Assembly (NCBI GenBank): GCA_052143575.1
Contig: JBKQSP010000014.1
Coordinates: forward strand, 1 to 64,000
Source of the DNA: JAKACA01 sp052143575
Lineage (GTDB): Bacteria > Actinomycetota > Acidimicrobiia > Acidimicrobiales > Bog-793
Length of the DNA: 64,000 nucleotides
Direction of reading: 5' to 3'
Shown here: positions 17,560 through 26,213 of the stretch, one piece after another
Layout: every line of letters begins with the position of its first letter
Position numbering within the stretch: the first letter of the stretch is position 1
The notes under the pieces: generated by a model
The model's database searches: none
The model's input: the letters and a program-made list of their open reading frames with translations, nothing else
What the model was told of the DNA's origin: nothing
Translations under genes and position numbers: made by a program

Positions 17560-18795
17560 GTGACGAAAAGGGTTCGCATCCGAGTGCTTCGCCGCGGCGG
17601 CGTCATCGTGGTCGGGTCGATGCTGCTCACGGTGTGCCTATTCGGGATCTCGAGCGCAGGGGCGGCCACGACGCCCACGATCGTCGCCTTTCGTTACGTG
17701 GGGAAGGCCCAGAGCTGGAAGGTGCCCAAGAACGTGTTCTCGGCGACCTTCGACGTCTACGGGGCACAAGGAAGTGACGACGGCGGCGACGGCGGTGAGG
17801 CAACTGCCACCCTCACCGTAACTCCGGGCGAGAAGTTCCAGGTAAACGTGGGCGGCAGCAATGGTTTCAACGGTGGTGGCCACGGCGGCTCCAGCAGCGG
17901 GGACGCCGAGAGCAGCGGCAGTGGCGGCGGTGCCTCGGACGTCCGCAAAGGGTCCTTCAAGCTCGATGACAGGGTGATCGTCGGCGGTGGCGGTGGCGGC
18001 GGCGGCGGAGGCTGGTCCTACGGCGACACGGGCAACCCTCTCGGCTCCTACTCCAGCGGTCCCGGCGGCGGCGGCGGTAGCGCCGGTGGCGCCGGTGGCT
18101 CGTACTCCGCGACCGGCACGGTCAGCTTCACCGGTGGCGTCGGTGGCGCCGGTGGCACGCAGCACTCCGGCGGGGCTGGTGGCGCCGGCTCCTGTGGGGG
18201 TGTCGCGGGAGGCAACGGCGCCGTCGGCGTCGGCGGCAACGGCGGTGGCGGTGGCAAAGGCTGTGGTGACGGCGAACCCGGCGAGGGCTTCGGAGGCGGC
18301 GGGGGAGGTGGCGGCTACTTCGGCGGTGGCAGCGGTGGCGGAAGCGGTGTCGCCGGTGGCAACGGTGGCGGTGGCAGCGGCTACGGGCCCTCGGGCGTGG
18401 TATTTCGCAACGGCGTGCAGAGGGGCAACGGCTTCGTGACGGTGTCCTTCATCACCGGTGTGCCCGCGAGTGGAACGCTGTCGATCACTCCCAGCGCAGG
18501 CCTTGCCGGCACCGTCATCAACATCTCCTCCGTCACGCCGTGCCCGATGAGCGCGACGAGCCCCACCAGCGTGACGATGACGTTGAAGAGCAGCAGCACT
18601 GGCAAGGTCGTCACGAGCGGCTCCCCGGCTAACCTGGATCGGGCGGGCAACTGGAACGGCACCCTCACGGTGCCATCCGGTACGCCCGTGGGCGCCTACG
18701 CGGTGACGGCTGTTTGCAGCATCACCGGCGTGGAAACCCAAGAATACGCATACGTTCAGTTCGCGGACGCGCCGATCGTCGTGGGTGAGGGCTGA
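17560..18795 (+). CDS. Secreted glycine-rich protein
   Basis: 411 aa from GTG 17560 with a strong SD (GGGGGGAG) 4-8 bases upstream. A signal peptide (RRGGVIVVGSMLLTVCLFG...SAGA) is followed by a small beta domain of the ALK/LTK glycine-rich type (SWKVPKNVFSATFDVYGAQG, ATATLTVTPGEKFQVNVGG). Next comes a low-complexity Gly core of about 160 residues, closing with GSGYGPSGVVFRNGVQRGNG-FVTVSF. The last about 100 residues form an Ig-like domain (SITPSAGLAGTVINIS ... VPSGTPVGAYAVTAVCS). It is probably a cell-surface or matrix protein. The codon-level repeats reflect composition, not a mobile element. Confidence 0.8.
   Translation: MTKRVRIRVLRRGGVIVVGSMLLTVCLFGISSAGAATTPTIVAFRYVGKAQSWKVPKNVFSATFDVYGAQGSDDGGDGGEATATLTVTPGEKFQVNVGGSNGFNGGGHGGSSSGDAESSGSGGGASDVRKGSFKLDDRVIVGGGGGGGGGGWSYGDTGNPLGSYSSGPGGGGGSAGGAGGSYSATGTVSFTGGVGGAGGTQHSGGAGGAGSCGGVAGGNGAVGVGGNGGGGGKGCGDGEPGEGFGGGGGGGGYFGGGSGGGSGVAGGNGGGGSGYGPSGVVFRNGVQRGNGFVTVSFITGVPASGTLSITPSAGLAGTVINISSVTPCPMSATSPTSVTMTLKSSSTGKVVTSGSPANLDRAGNWNGTLTVPSGTPVGAYAVTAVCSITGVETQEYAYVQFADAPIVVGEG
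17980..18395 (+). repeat. Glycine-codon low-complexity tract
   Basis: This segment is made almost wholly of GGC/GGT/GGN-rich triplets encoding Gly with scattered Ser, Ala and Asn (GGAGG and GGNGG units). The units are irregular in length and spacing, unlike CRISPR or VNTR units. Slippage-driven length variation is likely between strains. Confidence 0.6.
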
Positions 18796-18871
18796 CTGCT
18801 CAAATCAATACCCGATGGGTGCGCGGAGCGATGTGGTCGTCTCGGCCACGTCGCGACCGAGGTTGGCGAGC

Positions 18872-19060
18872 CTAGGCGGGAACTTCGTCCTTGAGGTGCT
18901 CCCGCAGCCAGCTGCGCAGCTCGCTGTCGTCCTGGTGGCCGTGCACGGTTGCAGCGTGCTGGGCGGCGGCGTCGAGGACCTCGCCCTCTTCGCCGGAAAT
19001 CGTCAGGGTGCATCCGCGTTCGTTCGGGAAGTCCCTGCAATCGGCGACCTTTCGGCTCAT
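18872..19060 (-). CDS. DUF1059 small protein
   Basis: 62 aa with an excellent SD (GAAGGAGG) before ATG. The family pattern is clear: VADCRDFPNERGCTLTISGE followed by EVLDAAAQHAATVHGH and the C-terminal LRSWLREHLKD helix. Two Cys (positions 8 and 17) are conserved in the family. Function is unknown. It lies 18 bp downstream of the SnoaL-like gene and is probably co-transcribed with it from the TetR-controlled divergent promoter. Confidence 0.88.
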   Translation of the reverse strand: MSRKVADCRDFPNERGCTLTISGEEGEVLDAAAQHAATVHGHQDDSELRSWLREHLKDEVPA

Positions 19061-19078
19061 GCCGTCCTCCTTCGTGTG

Positions 19079-19417
19079 TTATCCCTTTACGTAGGCGAGC
19101 TTCTCGGCGATCTTGCCGTCCTCCACCTTGAACAGATCGACTCCACGGATGTGTCCGTCGGGCCACCCGTAACGCCAGCGTTGGACCACTCTGTCTCCGG
19201 CCCCAAAGGTCTCCTCGACGTCGAAGCGAGACGACGGGTCGTCGAAGATCGCTTTCCATGCCTGCCGGATCTCTTCGCGTCCCCGATGAACGGTCCCGTC
19301 AGGCGCCGGCCCGGTGGCGTCGAAAACACAATCGTCGGTGACGAACGAGAGAGCGGCCTCGAGGTCGTGCTGGGCCCAGGCCTCACCGAAAGCTCGGACC
19401 ACGTCGACAGAGGACAT
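19079..19417 (-). CDS. SnoaL-like (NTF2 fold) protein
   Basis: 112 aa from ATG 19417, which gives the usual length for the family; the frame extends upstream to 19534 with unlikely sequence. Motifs: VVRAFGEAWAQHDLEAALSF and VTDDCVFDATGP, then GREEIRQAWKAIFDD and a C-terminal GVDLFKVEDGKIAEKLAYVK strand pair, all typical of the polyketide-cyclase/isomerase-like SnoaL fold. Members are small enzymes or ligand binders; the substrate is unknown. It is divergent from the TetR gene and under the palindromic operator at 19557-19578. Confidence 0.85.
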   Translation of the reverse strand: MSSVDVVRAFGEAWAQHDLEAALSFVTDDCVFDATGPAPDGTVHRGREEIRQAWKAIFDDPSSRFDVEETFGAGDRVVQRWRYGWPDGHIRGVDLFKVEDGKIAEKLAYVKG

Positions 19418-19556
19418 CAGGGCTGGCGGGCGTAGTTCACGATTTCGGCTTGACCGTGTGGGAACTCCCTCACCTCGTCGGGAGCCCCAAAACTGCGATG
19501 CTCGGTCTGCTGGGCCACGATCCCCCCTTGCCACGAGCCGTCCTGGACGTGAGTAT

Positions 19557-19619
19557 CCTTACCTATTAGTAGGTAAGGAGTCAAGAGACTTCTTGGTAGG
19601 TAAGGAGTCAAGAGACTTC
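19557..19619. promoter_or_regulatory. TetR-type operator palindrome plus 23-bp direct repeat
   Basis: CCTTACCTA (19557-19565) and its exact complement TAGGTAAGG (19570-19578) form a perfect 9-bp-arm palindrome with a 4-bp centre. A 23-bp element starting at the right arm (19570-19592: TAGGTAAGGAGTCAAGAGAC plus TTC) is repeated exactly at 19597-19619, 27 bp further on, giving a second half-site. On the minus strand TTGACT (19585-19580) is a good -35 with the palindrome in its spacer region. The site thus sits on the promoter of the SnoaL gene and directly upstream of tetR. Confidence 0.65.
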
Positions 19620-19640
19620 GCGAATCGATCAGGATGTGAC

Positions 19641-20252
19641 GTGGCCGCCCAGAGACAACCAGAGCAGACCGAGACCCGCTCGGCGATCCTCGACATCGCC
19701 GAGCGCCTCGTGCAACGGCGCGGCTTCAACGGCTTCTCCTACGCAGACGTCGCTGCAGAACTCGGTATAACCAAGGCGGCGTTGCACTACCACTTCCCTG
19801 GCAAGGCTGAGCTCGGCGAGGCCCTCATCGCCCGCTACGCCACCCGCTTCGGCGAAGCGCTGGAGGCCATTGACTCCGGCGACAAGCCTGCTTCCGAAAA
19901 GCTGCAGGCGTATACCGATCTCTACCTGACCGTGTTCCGCGACGAGCGAATGTGCCTCTGCGGCATGCTCGCAGCCGAATACGCCACGTTGCCAGACGGC
20001 ATGCGGCAGACCGTTGTCCGGTTCTTTGACCAGAACTACGCCTGGCTGGTGCACCAGCTCGAGACCGGCCGAGGCGAGGGATCAATTCGCCTCAACGGGA
20101 CAGCAGAAGCTGCGGCCCAGATGATCGTCGGCACGCTGGAGGGAGCGATGCTCGTGGCCAGGCCCTACGGCGACACGGCCAGGTTCGAGTCGGTGGCAAG
20201 CCTTTTGATCACCGAGTTCACGGGGTCGAACGGATCTGCTCGGCGGCGATGA
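19641..20252 (+). CDS. TetR/AcrR family transcriptional regulator
   Basis: 203 aa from GTG 19641. The N-terminal HTH is typical: ILDIAERLVQRRGFNGFSYA, DVAAELGITKAALHYHFPGK. The C-terminal ligand domain includes ERMCLCGMLAAEYATLP, the TetR_C pattern found in AcuR/RutR-like proteins that sense small electrophiles or organics. It probably represses itself and the divergent SnoaL-DUF1059 pair through the adjacent palindrome. The frame is open far upstream (to 19314), but that part overlaps the divergent gene and is not coding. It ends 19 bp from the convergent methyltransferase. Confidence 0.9.
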   Translation: MAAQRQPEQTETRSAILDIAERLVQRRGFNGFSYADVAAELGITKAALHYHFPGKAELGEALIARYATRFGEALEAIDSGDKPASEKLQAYTDLYLTVFRDERMCLCGMLAAEYATLPDGMRQTVVRFFDQNYAWLVHQLETGRGEGSIRLNGTAEAAAQMIVGTLEGAMLVARPYGDTARFESVASLLITEFTGSNGSARRR

Positions 20253-20271
20253 GCTCCAGTGAGGCGGGACG

Positions 20272-20889
20272 TCACTCCGCCTTGACGGCTACGCCGACGG
20301 TGAACCAGCTCCACGGTCTCGGACCTCGGGCGTAGCGCTCCTCGAGGTGCTCGATGAAGAAGCCGGCGTCCCGCACCAGCTCGGCCGGGTTTCTCGTCAG
20401 GTGGCAGCCGTCGGCGAGACGCAGCTGGAGCGGTTCGAAGCGGTGTTGCCAGCGCGCCACCTTGGGGTCGTGGGAGATCCCGTGCTCGAGGAAGTGGAAC
20501 GCGGCGCCCGGCCGCAGCACGCGGTGAACCTCGAGGAGGGCGCGCTGCACATCGGGGATCGTGCAGAGCGTGAACGTCGAGAGCGCACTGTCGCATGTCT
20601 CATCCGCGAGTGGAATCGCCTGTCCGTCGAGACCGACGTGCTCGATTGCGGCACTCGACCTCGCGATCCGTCGTTCCGCCAAGCCACGTGCCACCTCGGC
20701 GGGCTCGACCGCGTACACCCGCTCGACACTCGGCGGGTAGAGATCCACGTTCAACCCGGAACCGAAGCCGATCTCGAGCACCTGGCCTGTCAGGCCTTCT
20801 GTGGCGGTGAGTCGCCACGCACGCAACCCCGGCGAGCCGCAGGCACGGTCAACCAGGCGAGGCAGCACCCGCTCACGGTAGAAGCCCAC
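20272..20889 (-). CDS. Class I SAM-dependent methyltransferase (UbiE/Methyltransf_11 type)
   Basis: 205 aa. Motif I VLEIGFGSGLN (about residue 38), the acidic end of strand 2 in YAVEPAE, motif II-like CDSALSTFTLCTIPDVQRAL, and post-II LRPGAAFHFLEHG. It resembles methyltransferases acting on small lipophilic or phospholipid substrates (the HFLEHG segment is shared with phosphatidylethanolamine methyltransferase-like proteins), but the substrate cannot be fixed. It is monocistronic and convergent with tetR. Confidence 0.85.
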   Translation of the reverse strand: MGFYRERVLPRLVDRACGSPGLRAWRLTATEGLTGQVLEIGFGSGLNVDLYPPSVERVYAVEPAEVARGLAERRIARSSAAIEHVGLDGQAIPLADETCDSALSTFTLCTIPDVQRALLEVHRVLRPGAAFHFLEHGISHDPKVARWQHRFEPLQLRLADGCHLTRNPAELVRDAGFFIEHLEERYARGPRPWSWFTVGVAVKAE

Positions 20890-21061
20890 GCCGGCATCGT
20901 AGCGACGGGCTCATGTCCGCCTCGCCGGCGGAGCGGCCCCCGATACGGGCGCGTCAACGCGCTCTCGTTCGGTCACTCAAACGAGAGCATCCGCCTGCGT
21001 CGCGTTCAACGTCCTGGTTGGCTCGAAGCCCGGGAAACTGTCCAACACCGTGTCGCGGACG

Positions 21062-22666
21062 TCACGGCACGTCTCGGCTCATCACCTCCTGCTCCTCCGA
21101 CAGCGCCGGCGCGGCTTTCGTCCAGCCGAGTGTTCTCGACGGCAGGCGGGCGAGCACCAACACAGCGCCCGCGAGGGCGACGGCGGCGCCCACGGCGAGG
21201 GCGGTCTTCGCACCACTCATGAAGGCAACACGGGCAGCGTGCGCCAGCATGATGCCGGTGGCGCCTCCCGCTTTGCCGGCGACGACGAGGGCTCCACCGA
21301 GGGAGCCGAGGATGGAGTGTGTGACCGCCGGCGGCACGTGGTGGCCGGCGAGTGCTGCCCTCATGTGGTCCTGGTAGCGAGTTGACAGCACGCTCCCCAC
21401 AACGGCGACACCGAGGGCGCCACCGACCTGGATTGCCACGACGTTGGTGGCCGATCCGACTCCTGCGTCACCCTGAGGCACCGAGCCCACGACGGAGTTC
21501 GTCGCCGTTGGCATCAAGAGCCCGGCTCCGAGACCGATCAGCAACAAGCCCACGACGACCTGGCCATACGTCGTGCTGACCGATGACACCGTCGAGATCT
21601 GCCAAAGCCCGGCCGCGATCGCCGTCAGGCCGGCGGCGACCGTCAACTTGACGCCGATGAGTCGGGCGACGATCGGCGCAGCGGCAGCGGTCACGACCAG
21701 CGTGATGGCCGTCGGAAGGATCCGTACCCCGGCTTGCAGAGGTGAATAAGCGAGATCGAACTGGAGGAACTGGGTCTGCACGAACAGCGTCCCGATCAGT
21801 CCGAAGATCCCGAGCGACTCACCCGCGGCGGCGAAGGAGAAACGGCGATCGCGAAAGAAACCGAGTTTGAGCATGGGGTGACGGCTGCGCGCCTCCCACG
21901 CGACGAAGCTTCCGAGGACGACGATGCTGGCGGCGCCGACCATGATGACCGTGCCGGAGGTCCAACCGAGGGTCGGGGCTTCGATGATCGCCCACAGCAG
22001 GAGCCCCAACCCGGTGATCGACAACATCGCCCCGGTCGGATCCGGTCGCGCCGCCGTCGGGTTCTTCGAGTCCGGCACCAAAAGGGAGGCGCCGATGAGC
22101 CCGGCGACCACGATCGGGACATTGACGAGAAACACCGAACCCCACCAGAACCTCGCCAGCAACAAGCCCCCGGCGATGGGGCCGATGGCGAGACCGAGTC
22201 CGGCGGACCCGGCCCAGGCGCCGATGGCGCGAGCCCGCTCCGCCGCATCGCGAAAGATGTCGTTGATGATCGACAGCGTGGCTGGCATCGTCAGTGCCGC
22301 GCCGACACCCATGAGGGCTCGACACGCGATGAGGAGATCGACCGATCCCGACAGCGCGGCACCCACCGATCCGGCCGCGAAGGTGGTCAGGCCGATGAGG
22401 AAGAACCGTTTGCGCCCGAAGCGGTCGGCCAGGCTGCCGCCGACGAGGACCAGCCCGGCAAAGACCATGGCGTAGGAGTCGACGATCCACTGCAGCTGGC
22501 TCGAGGTGGCATGCAGCGTCCGCACGAGCGTCGGAAGGGCGACGTTCAGAATCGTGTTGTCCAAATTGACAATGACGACGGACGAGCACAGCACCGCCAA
22601 TGCAGCCCAGCGATGGGCGGGCGGGTCGACCGACGGCGGGGCCGACGGCTGCGCCAGGACGGTCAC
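21062..22666 (-). CDS. MFS drug exporter, DHA2 (14-TM, EmrB/QacA) family
   Basis: 534 aa from GTG 22666 with GAAGGA upstream. About 14 membrane segments are visible. The family motifs are present: LDNTILNVALPTL (motif D1 of DHA2), GGSLADRFGRKR (motif A), and LAIGPIAGGLL (motif C, antiporter signature). It is expected to act as a proton-coupled efflux pump for drugs or organic cations at the cytoplasmic membrane. No regulator adjoins it; the upstream gene is a GAF-ANTAR protein. Confidence 0.92.
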   Translation of the reverse strand: MTVLAQPSAPPSVDPPAHRWAALAVLCSSVVIVNLDNTILNVALPTLVRTLHATSSQLQWIVDSYAMVFAGLVLVGGSLADRFGRKRFFLIGLTTFAAGSVGAALSGSVDLLIACRALMGVGAALTMPATLSIINDIFRDAAERARAIGAWAGSAGLGLAIGPIAGGLLLARFWWGSVFLVNVPIVVAGLIGASLLVPDSKNPTAARPDPTGAMLSITGLGLLLWAIIEAPTLGWTSGTVIMVGAASIVVLGSFVAWEARSRHPMLKLGFFRDRRFSFAAAGESLGIFGLIGTLFVQTQFLQFDLAYSPLQAGVRILPTAITLVVTAAAAPIVARLIGVKLTVAAGLTAIAAGLWQISTVSSVSTTYGQVVVGLLLIGLGAGLLMPTATNSVVGSVPQGDAGVGSATNVVAIQVGGALGVAVVGSVLSTRYQDHMRAALAGHHVPPAVTHSILGSLGGALVVAGKAGGATGIMLAHAARVAFMSGAKTALAVGAAVALAGAVLVLARLPSRTLGWTKAAPALSEEQEVMSRDVP

Positions 22667-22807
22667 GGCATCCTTCGGATCGGCCTCGGGAACGATGTCA
22701 TTTGCGTTTTCGTGGGACCGTCACTCATCGGGCTCCTGGCAGGCACGATGGTGACGGCGCTGCGGCATCGCTCGTTCCATCGCGTTCGGAACGATCGCGG
22801 ACGCGGT

Positions 22808-23548
22808 CTAGGCGGGCTGCGTCGGCGAGCGCCTGTCCAGATCCGACGGCAAGAGGGACCCGTTGATGACGCGTTCGGCTGCGTCGGAAAGACGCAGGTT
22901 GTGACTGCGGGCGTGGTTGCGCAAGGCGGCGAACGCCCGCTCCATGTCGAGCCCGGCGCGCTCGGCGATGATGCCCTTGGCTTGCTCGATGACGATCCGG
23001 CTGTTGAGCGCCTCGTGGAGTTGTTCGTTGAGCACGCGTGCCTCGATGGCGGCGCGGTGCTGTAGGACGGCGATCGTTGCGACATCGGCCAGAGCCTGCG
23101 CCGCCTCGACGTCGACTGGCCGCATCTGCCCGGGTTCGCTGTGGAACAGATTGAGGGCGCCGATGACCGTGCCGCGCAAGCGCATCGGTAGTGCGTGCAC
23201 CGAGTGGAAGCCCGCCGCCAGTGCCTCGGCGGTGAACCGGGGCCAGCGGCCGTTGGCGCTGGCGAGATCCTGATTCACGACCGGTTGGCCCGTCACGTAG
23301 CAGTCGAGGCAGGGTCCCTCGCGGGCCTGCAGCTCGAAGAGCTCCAACACGCGCATCTCCTCACACGAGGATGCCATGACTCGCAAATCGCCATCCAGGC
23401 CCACGAGCATGAGTCCGGCTGCTCCGACGTCGAGAACCTCGACGCACCGGTCGGCCAGCAGCGTCAGCAGCTCCACGACGTCGAAATCATCCACCAACGT
23501 GTCGGCCAGCTCCACGAGCGTCCTGGCGAGCTTGGCTTCTCTGGGCAT
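22808..23548 (-). CDS. GAF and ANTAR domain protein
   Basis: 246 aa from ATG 23548; a longer frame to 23698 lacks a sensible N-terminus. Residues about 15-160 form a GAF sensor domain (AAGLMLVGLDGDLRVMASS, QAREGPCLDCYVTGQPV). Residues about 175-230 form an ANTAR domain (ALNSRIVIEQAKGIIAERAG ... LRLSDAAERVING). ANTAR proteins bind paired hexaloop RNA hairpins and prevent transcription termination, so this is probably a signal-responsive antiterminator. A second protein of the same architecture is encoded 115 bp upstream on the same strand. Confidence 0.9.
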   Translation of the reverse strand: MPREAKLARTLVELADTLVDDFDVVELLTLLADRCVEVLDVGAAGLMLVGLDGDLRVMASSCEEMRVLELFELQAREGPCLDCYVTGQPVVNQDLASANGRWPRFTAEALAAGFHSVHALPMRLRGTVIGALNLFHSEPGQMRPVDVEAAQALADVATIAVLQHRAAIEARVLNEQLHEALNSRIVIEQAKGIIAERAGLDMERAFAALRNHARSHNLRLSDAAERVINGSLLPSDLDRRSPTQPA

Positions 23549-23663
23549 CACTACTCCGGTCGTTCTCGAGGTTCCCTGCGCGTCCCAGCCGCGAGGTGCA
23601 CCCCAACGGCCATGATATGACGGCACGGCGGCATGTAAAGCGCACACCGCGTCGAGAAAGCCC

Positions 23664-24431
23664 TCACGACCGGAGGTCCTTCTCGCCACTGTGCTCATCG
23701 AAGCGCAACCTTCTCGCCACGACGTCCTCTGCCACCTCGCTGAGGCGGCGGTCGTGGCCGAAGGCGTAAGCGCGCAGCCGAATGAGCGCCTGGCCGACGC
23801 TCACCTCGAGCTGGGCGGCCACCATGCCGGAGGCTTGGTGCACCGCGTACTGGAAGTCAGCCCCGGCCTGCAGTTCGATGGCGAGCCGGCCTGGCGGGGC
23901 GTTGCCTTGCAGGACGAGGACGGCTTGGGCGACGACGTCGGCCATCACGAGTGCGTCGGCATGCTGCTCGTCGCTCAGCGACCCGGGTCGGTCGCGGTAC
24001 AGGTTGAGCGCCCCGAGGCGGACGGCTCCGATATGGAGAGGGAAGCCGAATACGGCCTTGGCGCCGCCCGCCGTGGCGGCTCCGGCGAAGGCCAGCCAAC
24101 GAGGGACGCTCGGGTTGCCGAGATCCGGTTCCAGCACGGGCCGATCGTGCGAGTATGCGTCCACGCAGGGTCCCTCACCGAGGTCGTACTGCAGTTGCTC
24201 GATGAGGGCGCTCACACCGTCGGTCGTGCACAGTGAGCCCTTTGGCACGTCACCGGACATCAGCATGATCCCCGCCCCGCTCATGCCCGTGACCTCGGCG
24301 CACACCGCGCAGAGCCGCTTCGTGGCGAAGTCGGCACTGCCGGCGCCGATGAGCAGGCGGAGTATTCGTTCGCGGCGGTGCGTGCTGGCCACGTCAGGTT
24401 TCTCCGCCGACAGGGCCGATCTGCGATCCAC
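23664..24431 (-). CDS. GAF and ANTAR domain protein (second copy)
   Basis: 255 aa. The GAF domain (residues about 30-165) includes GAGIMLMSGDVPKGSLCTTD, LGEGPCVDAYSHDRPVLEPD and FGFPLHIGAVRLGALNLY. The ANTAR domain (about 185-240) is DFQYAVHQASGMVAAQLEVS, VGQALIRLRAYAFGHDRRLS. The ANTAR helix here lacks the common RxxIxxAKG form (it reads YAVHQASGMVAAQ), a variant seen in a subset of the family. It is adjacent to, and diverged from, the GAF-ANTAR gene at 22808; the pair may form heterodimers. Confidence 0.9.
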   Translation of the reverse strand: MDRRSALSAEKPDVASTHRRERILRLLIGAGSADFATKRLCAVCAEVTGMSGAGIMLMSGDVPKGSLCTTDGVSALIEQLQYDLGEGPCVDAYSHDRPVLEPDLGNPSVPRWLAFAGAATAGGAKAVFGFPLHIGAVRLGALNLYRDRPGSLSDEQHADALVMADVVAQAVLVLQGNAPPGRLAIELQAGADFQYAVHQASGMVAAQLEVSVGQALIRLRAYAFGHDRRLSEVAEDVVARRLRFDEHSGEKDLRS

Positions 24432-24649
24432 GCGGGTGAGGACTCATGGCGCGCTCCTGCGGTCGGCTCGGCGGCTGTGGCGCTACCAGGGTCCGGAGCA
24501 TCGCTCCCGAGTCAGCCGTTGACCGACCCAACACGTCAGGGCTCTTGTCGTGGTGCCTCGACCGTACACCTCGAGAAGGACGATGCCGGTGACTCCTGCA
24601 CGGAACGGGTCGTCGTCTTCAGCAGAGCGCTCGTTCTACGATCGCGGGC

Positions 24650-25339
24650 GTGACAGCCGCGTCGACTGCCCCGGTGCGCCAGCGCTGGGCACGCGTCTGC
24701 TTCCTCCTCACGGCACTCTGCGTGGCCGGCGGCGTCATCATCAGCGTGTTTACCGCCGCCCAGAGCACGACCGGTCATTTCCGCACGCCGACGCAACGAG
24801 CCTTCAACACCTTCGCCTTCTTCACGGTCGAGTCCAATCTCATCGTCGGCGCGACGCCGCTACTGCTCGCCCTCAAGGCCCAACGGGCGTCTGCGGTCTT
24901 CGCCACGTTCCGGTTGATCGGGTTGGTGGCGATCACGGTGACGGGCCTCGTCTACCACGTGGCCCTGGCGAGCCTCTTTGACCTGCAGGGTTGGGACCAG
25001 CTCGGGAATCAGCTCGTGCACACCGTTGTCCCCTTCCTTGCCGTCGGAGGATGGCTGGCGTTCGGTCCCCGTGGACTGACCTCGAGGCGGATTGTTCTGT
25101 GGTCTCTCGGCTTCCCGGTCTGCTGGCTCGCCTTCACCTTGATTCGTGGGGCGTTCGTGCACTGGTACCCGTACCCCTTCATCGATGTCACGCAGCTGGG
25201 ATACGGCGGCAGCATGCTCAACTGCCTCTGGGTGTCGCTGCTCCTGCTGGCTCTGGCGGGCGGGGCGAGCGTGCTGGACCGAAAGCTCGGACCGAGGGGC
25301 GGCGAGGCGGTGTCACCTGCGGCGCAGCCGGCGCAGTGA
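24650..25339 (+). CDS. Pr6Pr family membrane protein
   Basis: 229 aa with six predicted membrane segments (VCFLLTALCVAGGVIISVF through MLNCLWVSLLLLALAGGASV). Conserved family features include FNTFAFFTVESNLIV, VYHVAL, HTVVPFLAVGGWLAFGPRG, and a final HWYPYPFID with LGYGG. Pr6Pr proteins are related to the FAR-17a/AIG1 (androgen-induced) family; some relatives hydrolyse fatty-acid esters of hydroxy fatty acids, using Thr and His. No function is established for bacterial members. It stands alone. Confidence 0.85.
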   Translation: MTAASTAPVRQRWARVCFLLTALCVAGGVIISVFTAAQSTTGHFRTPTQRAFNTFAFFTVESNLIVGATPLLLALKAQRASAVFATFRLIGLVAITVTGLVYHVALASLFDLQGWDQLGNQLVHTVVPFLAVGGWLAFGPRGLTSRRIVLWSLGFPVCWLAFTLIRGAFVHWYPYPFIDVTQLGYGGSMLNCLWVSLLLLALAGGASVLDRKLGPRGGEAVSPAAQPAQ

Positions 25340-25430
25340 CCGGGCGGTCGAGGGGAGCGGAGGGAGCGGTCGGGGAACCTGGACGGAGGGGCAGCCCGGC
25401 GCCGATGCCCGATGCCCTAAGTTTCTCCAG

Positions 25431-26213
25431 ATGCCGGACGTGCCCTTCAAGGTGATCTGCGAGATCGAGCCGGCGACTCGACCGGATCTCCGCCGTGTGC
25501 GGCACCAGATCGGCGTGCTCACGTCCGTGGCGTCGGACTTCTTGATCCCGGACAATCACCTCGGGCGGGCAACCGTGTCCAGCGTTGCCGTCGCTCACGA
25601 GGTCGAGGCCATGGGGGGCCACTCCATCGCCTGCCTCAACTGCCGCGATCGCAACCTCCTCGGCCTCAGACGCGATCTCCTCACGGCGGCTGCTTACGGC
25701 GTCGACGAGTTTCTCTGCGTCTACGGGGACAACCCGACGAGCGGCGGACGGACGAGTCAGCTGACCGTGCGCGCCATGATCGAGGAGATTCACGGCTGGG
25801 GGAACGAAGGCGCCGTACCGGACGGCCGACCGTTCAGGGCGGGCGTCGCAACGCGTCTCGGGCCGGTGCCGCAGTGGAAGCACGATGCCGATTTCATGTT
25901 CGTGCAGGTCTCGTTCTCCGCCGAGGCGCTCGTCGCATGGCGGGAGAGCGTCGCCTTTCTGAAGCCCGTGTATCCCGGCGTCATCGTCCTTGCCAGCCCG
26001 GCGATGGCCGAGAGCGTGTCCGCCGGCTTGTCGGTGGAGATTCCCTCCGCTCTGAGGGATCGCCTCGAGGAGGATCGTTCCGCTGGGGTGGAGGCGGCCT
26101 GCCAGCTCGTTCTCGACTTGCGGGACAGCGGTGCCTTCGAAGGCGTGCACCTCATTCCTGTCGGCAGGTATCGGGAGGTGGCGGCGCGGCTCGAGGTCCT
26201 GCTGTCCCGATGA
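25431..26213 (+). CDS. Methylenetetrahydrofolate reductase-like protein (MetF/MTHFR superfamily)
   Basis: 260 aa from ATG 25431. A TIM-barrel reductase of the MTHFR superfamily is indicated by FKVICEIEPATRPDLRRV, HSIACLNCRDRNLLGLRRDL, and YGVDEFLCVYGDNPTSGGR (the position of the LxLxGDxP motif). VTRLGP and the C-terminal GVHLIPVGRYR also fit. It is shorter and more divergent than housekeeping MetF, resembling the F420- or corrinoid-associated MetF-like proteins of actinobacteria; the cofactor is not evident from sequence. Its stop overlaps the start of a small ORF (ATGA). Confidence 0.75.
   Translation: MPDVPFKVICEIEPATRPDLRRVRHQIGVLTSVASDFLIPDNHLGRATVSSVAVAHEVEAMGGHSIACLNCRDRNLLGLRRDLLTAAAYGVDEFLCVYGDNPTSGGRTSQLTVRAMIEEIHGWGNEGAVPDGRPFRAGVATRLGPVPQWKHDADFMFVQVSFSAEALVAWRESVAFLKPVYPGVIVLASPAMAESVSAGLSVEIPSALRDRLEEDRSAGVEAACQLVLDLRDSGAFEGVHLIPVGRYREVAARLEVLLSR

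Noticed and set aside
17980..18395. CRISPR-like repeat array
   Set aside because: Irregular GGN-codon runs in an open reading frame; no conserved repeat-spacer spacing and no cas genes.
20890..21061. Possible gene between the methyltransferase and the MFS exporter
   Set aside because: Short frames only, no start or motif; treated as intergenic.
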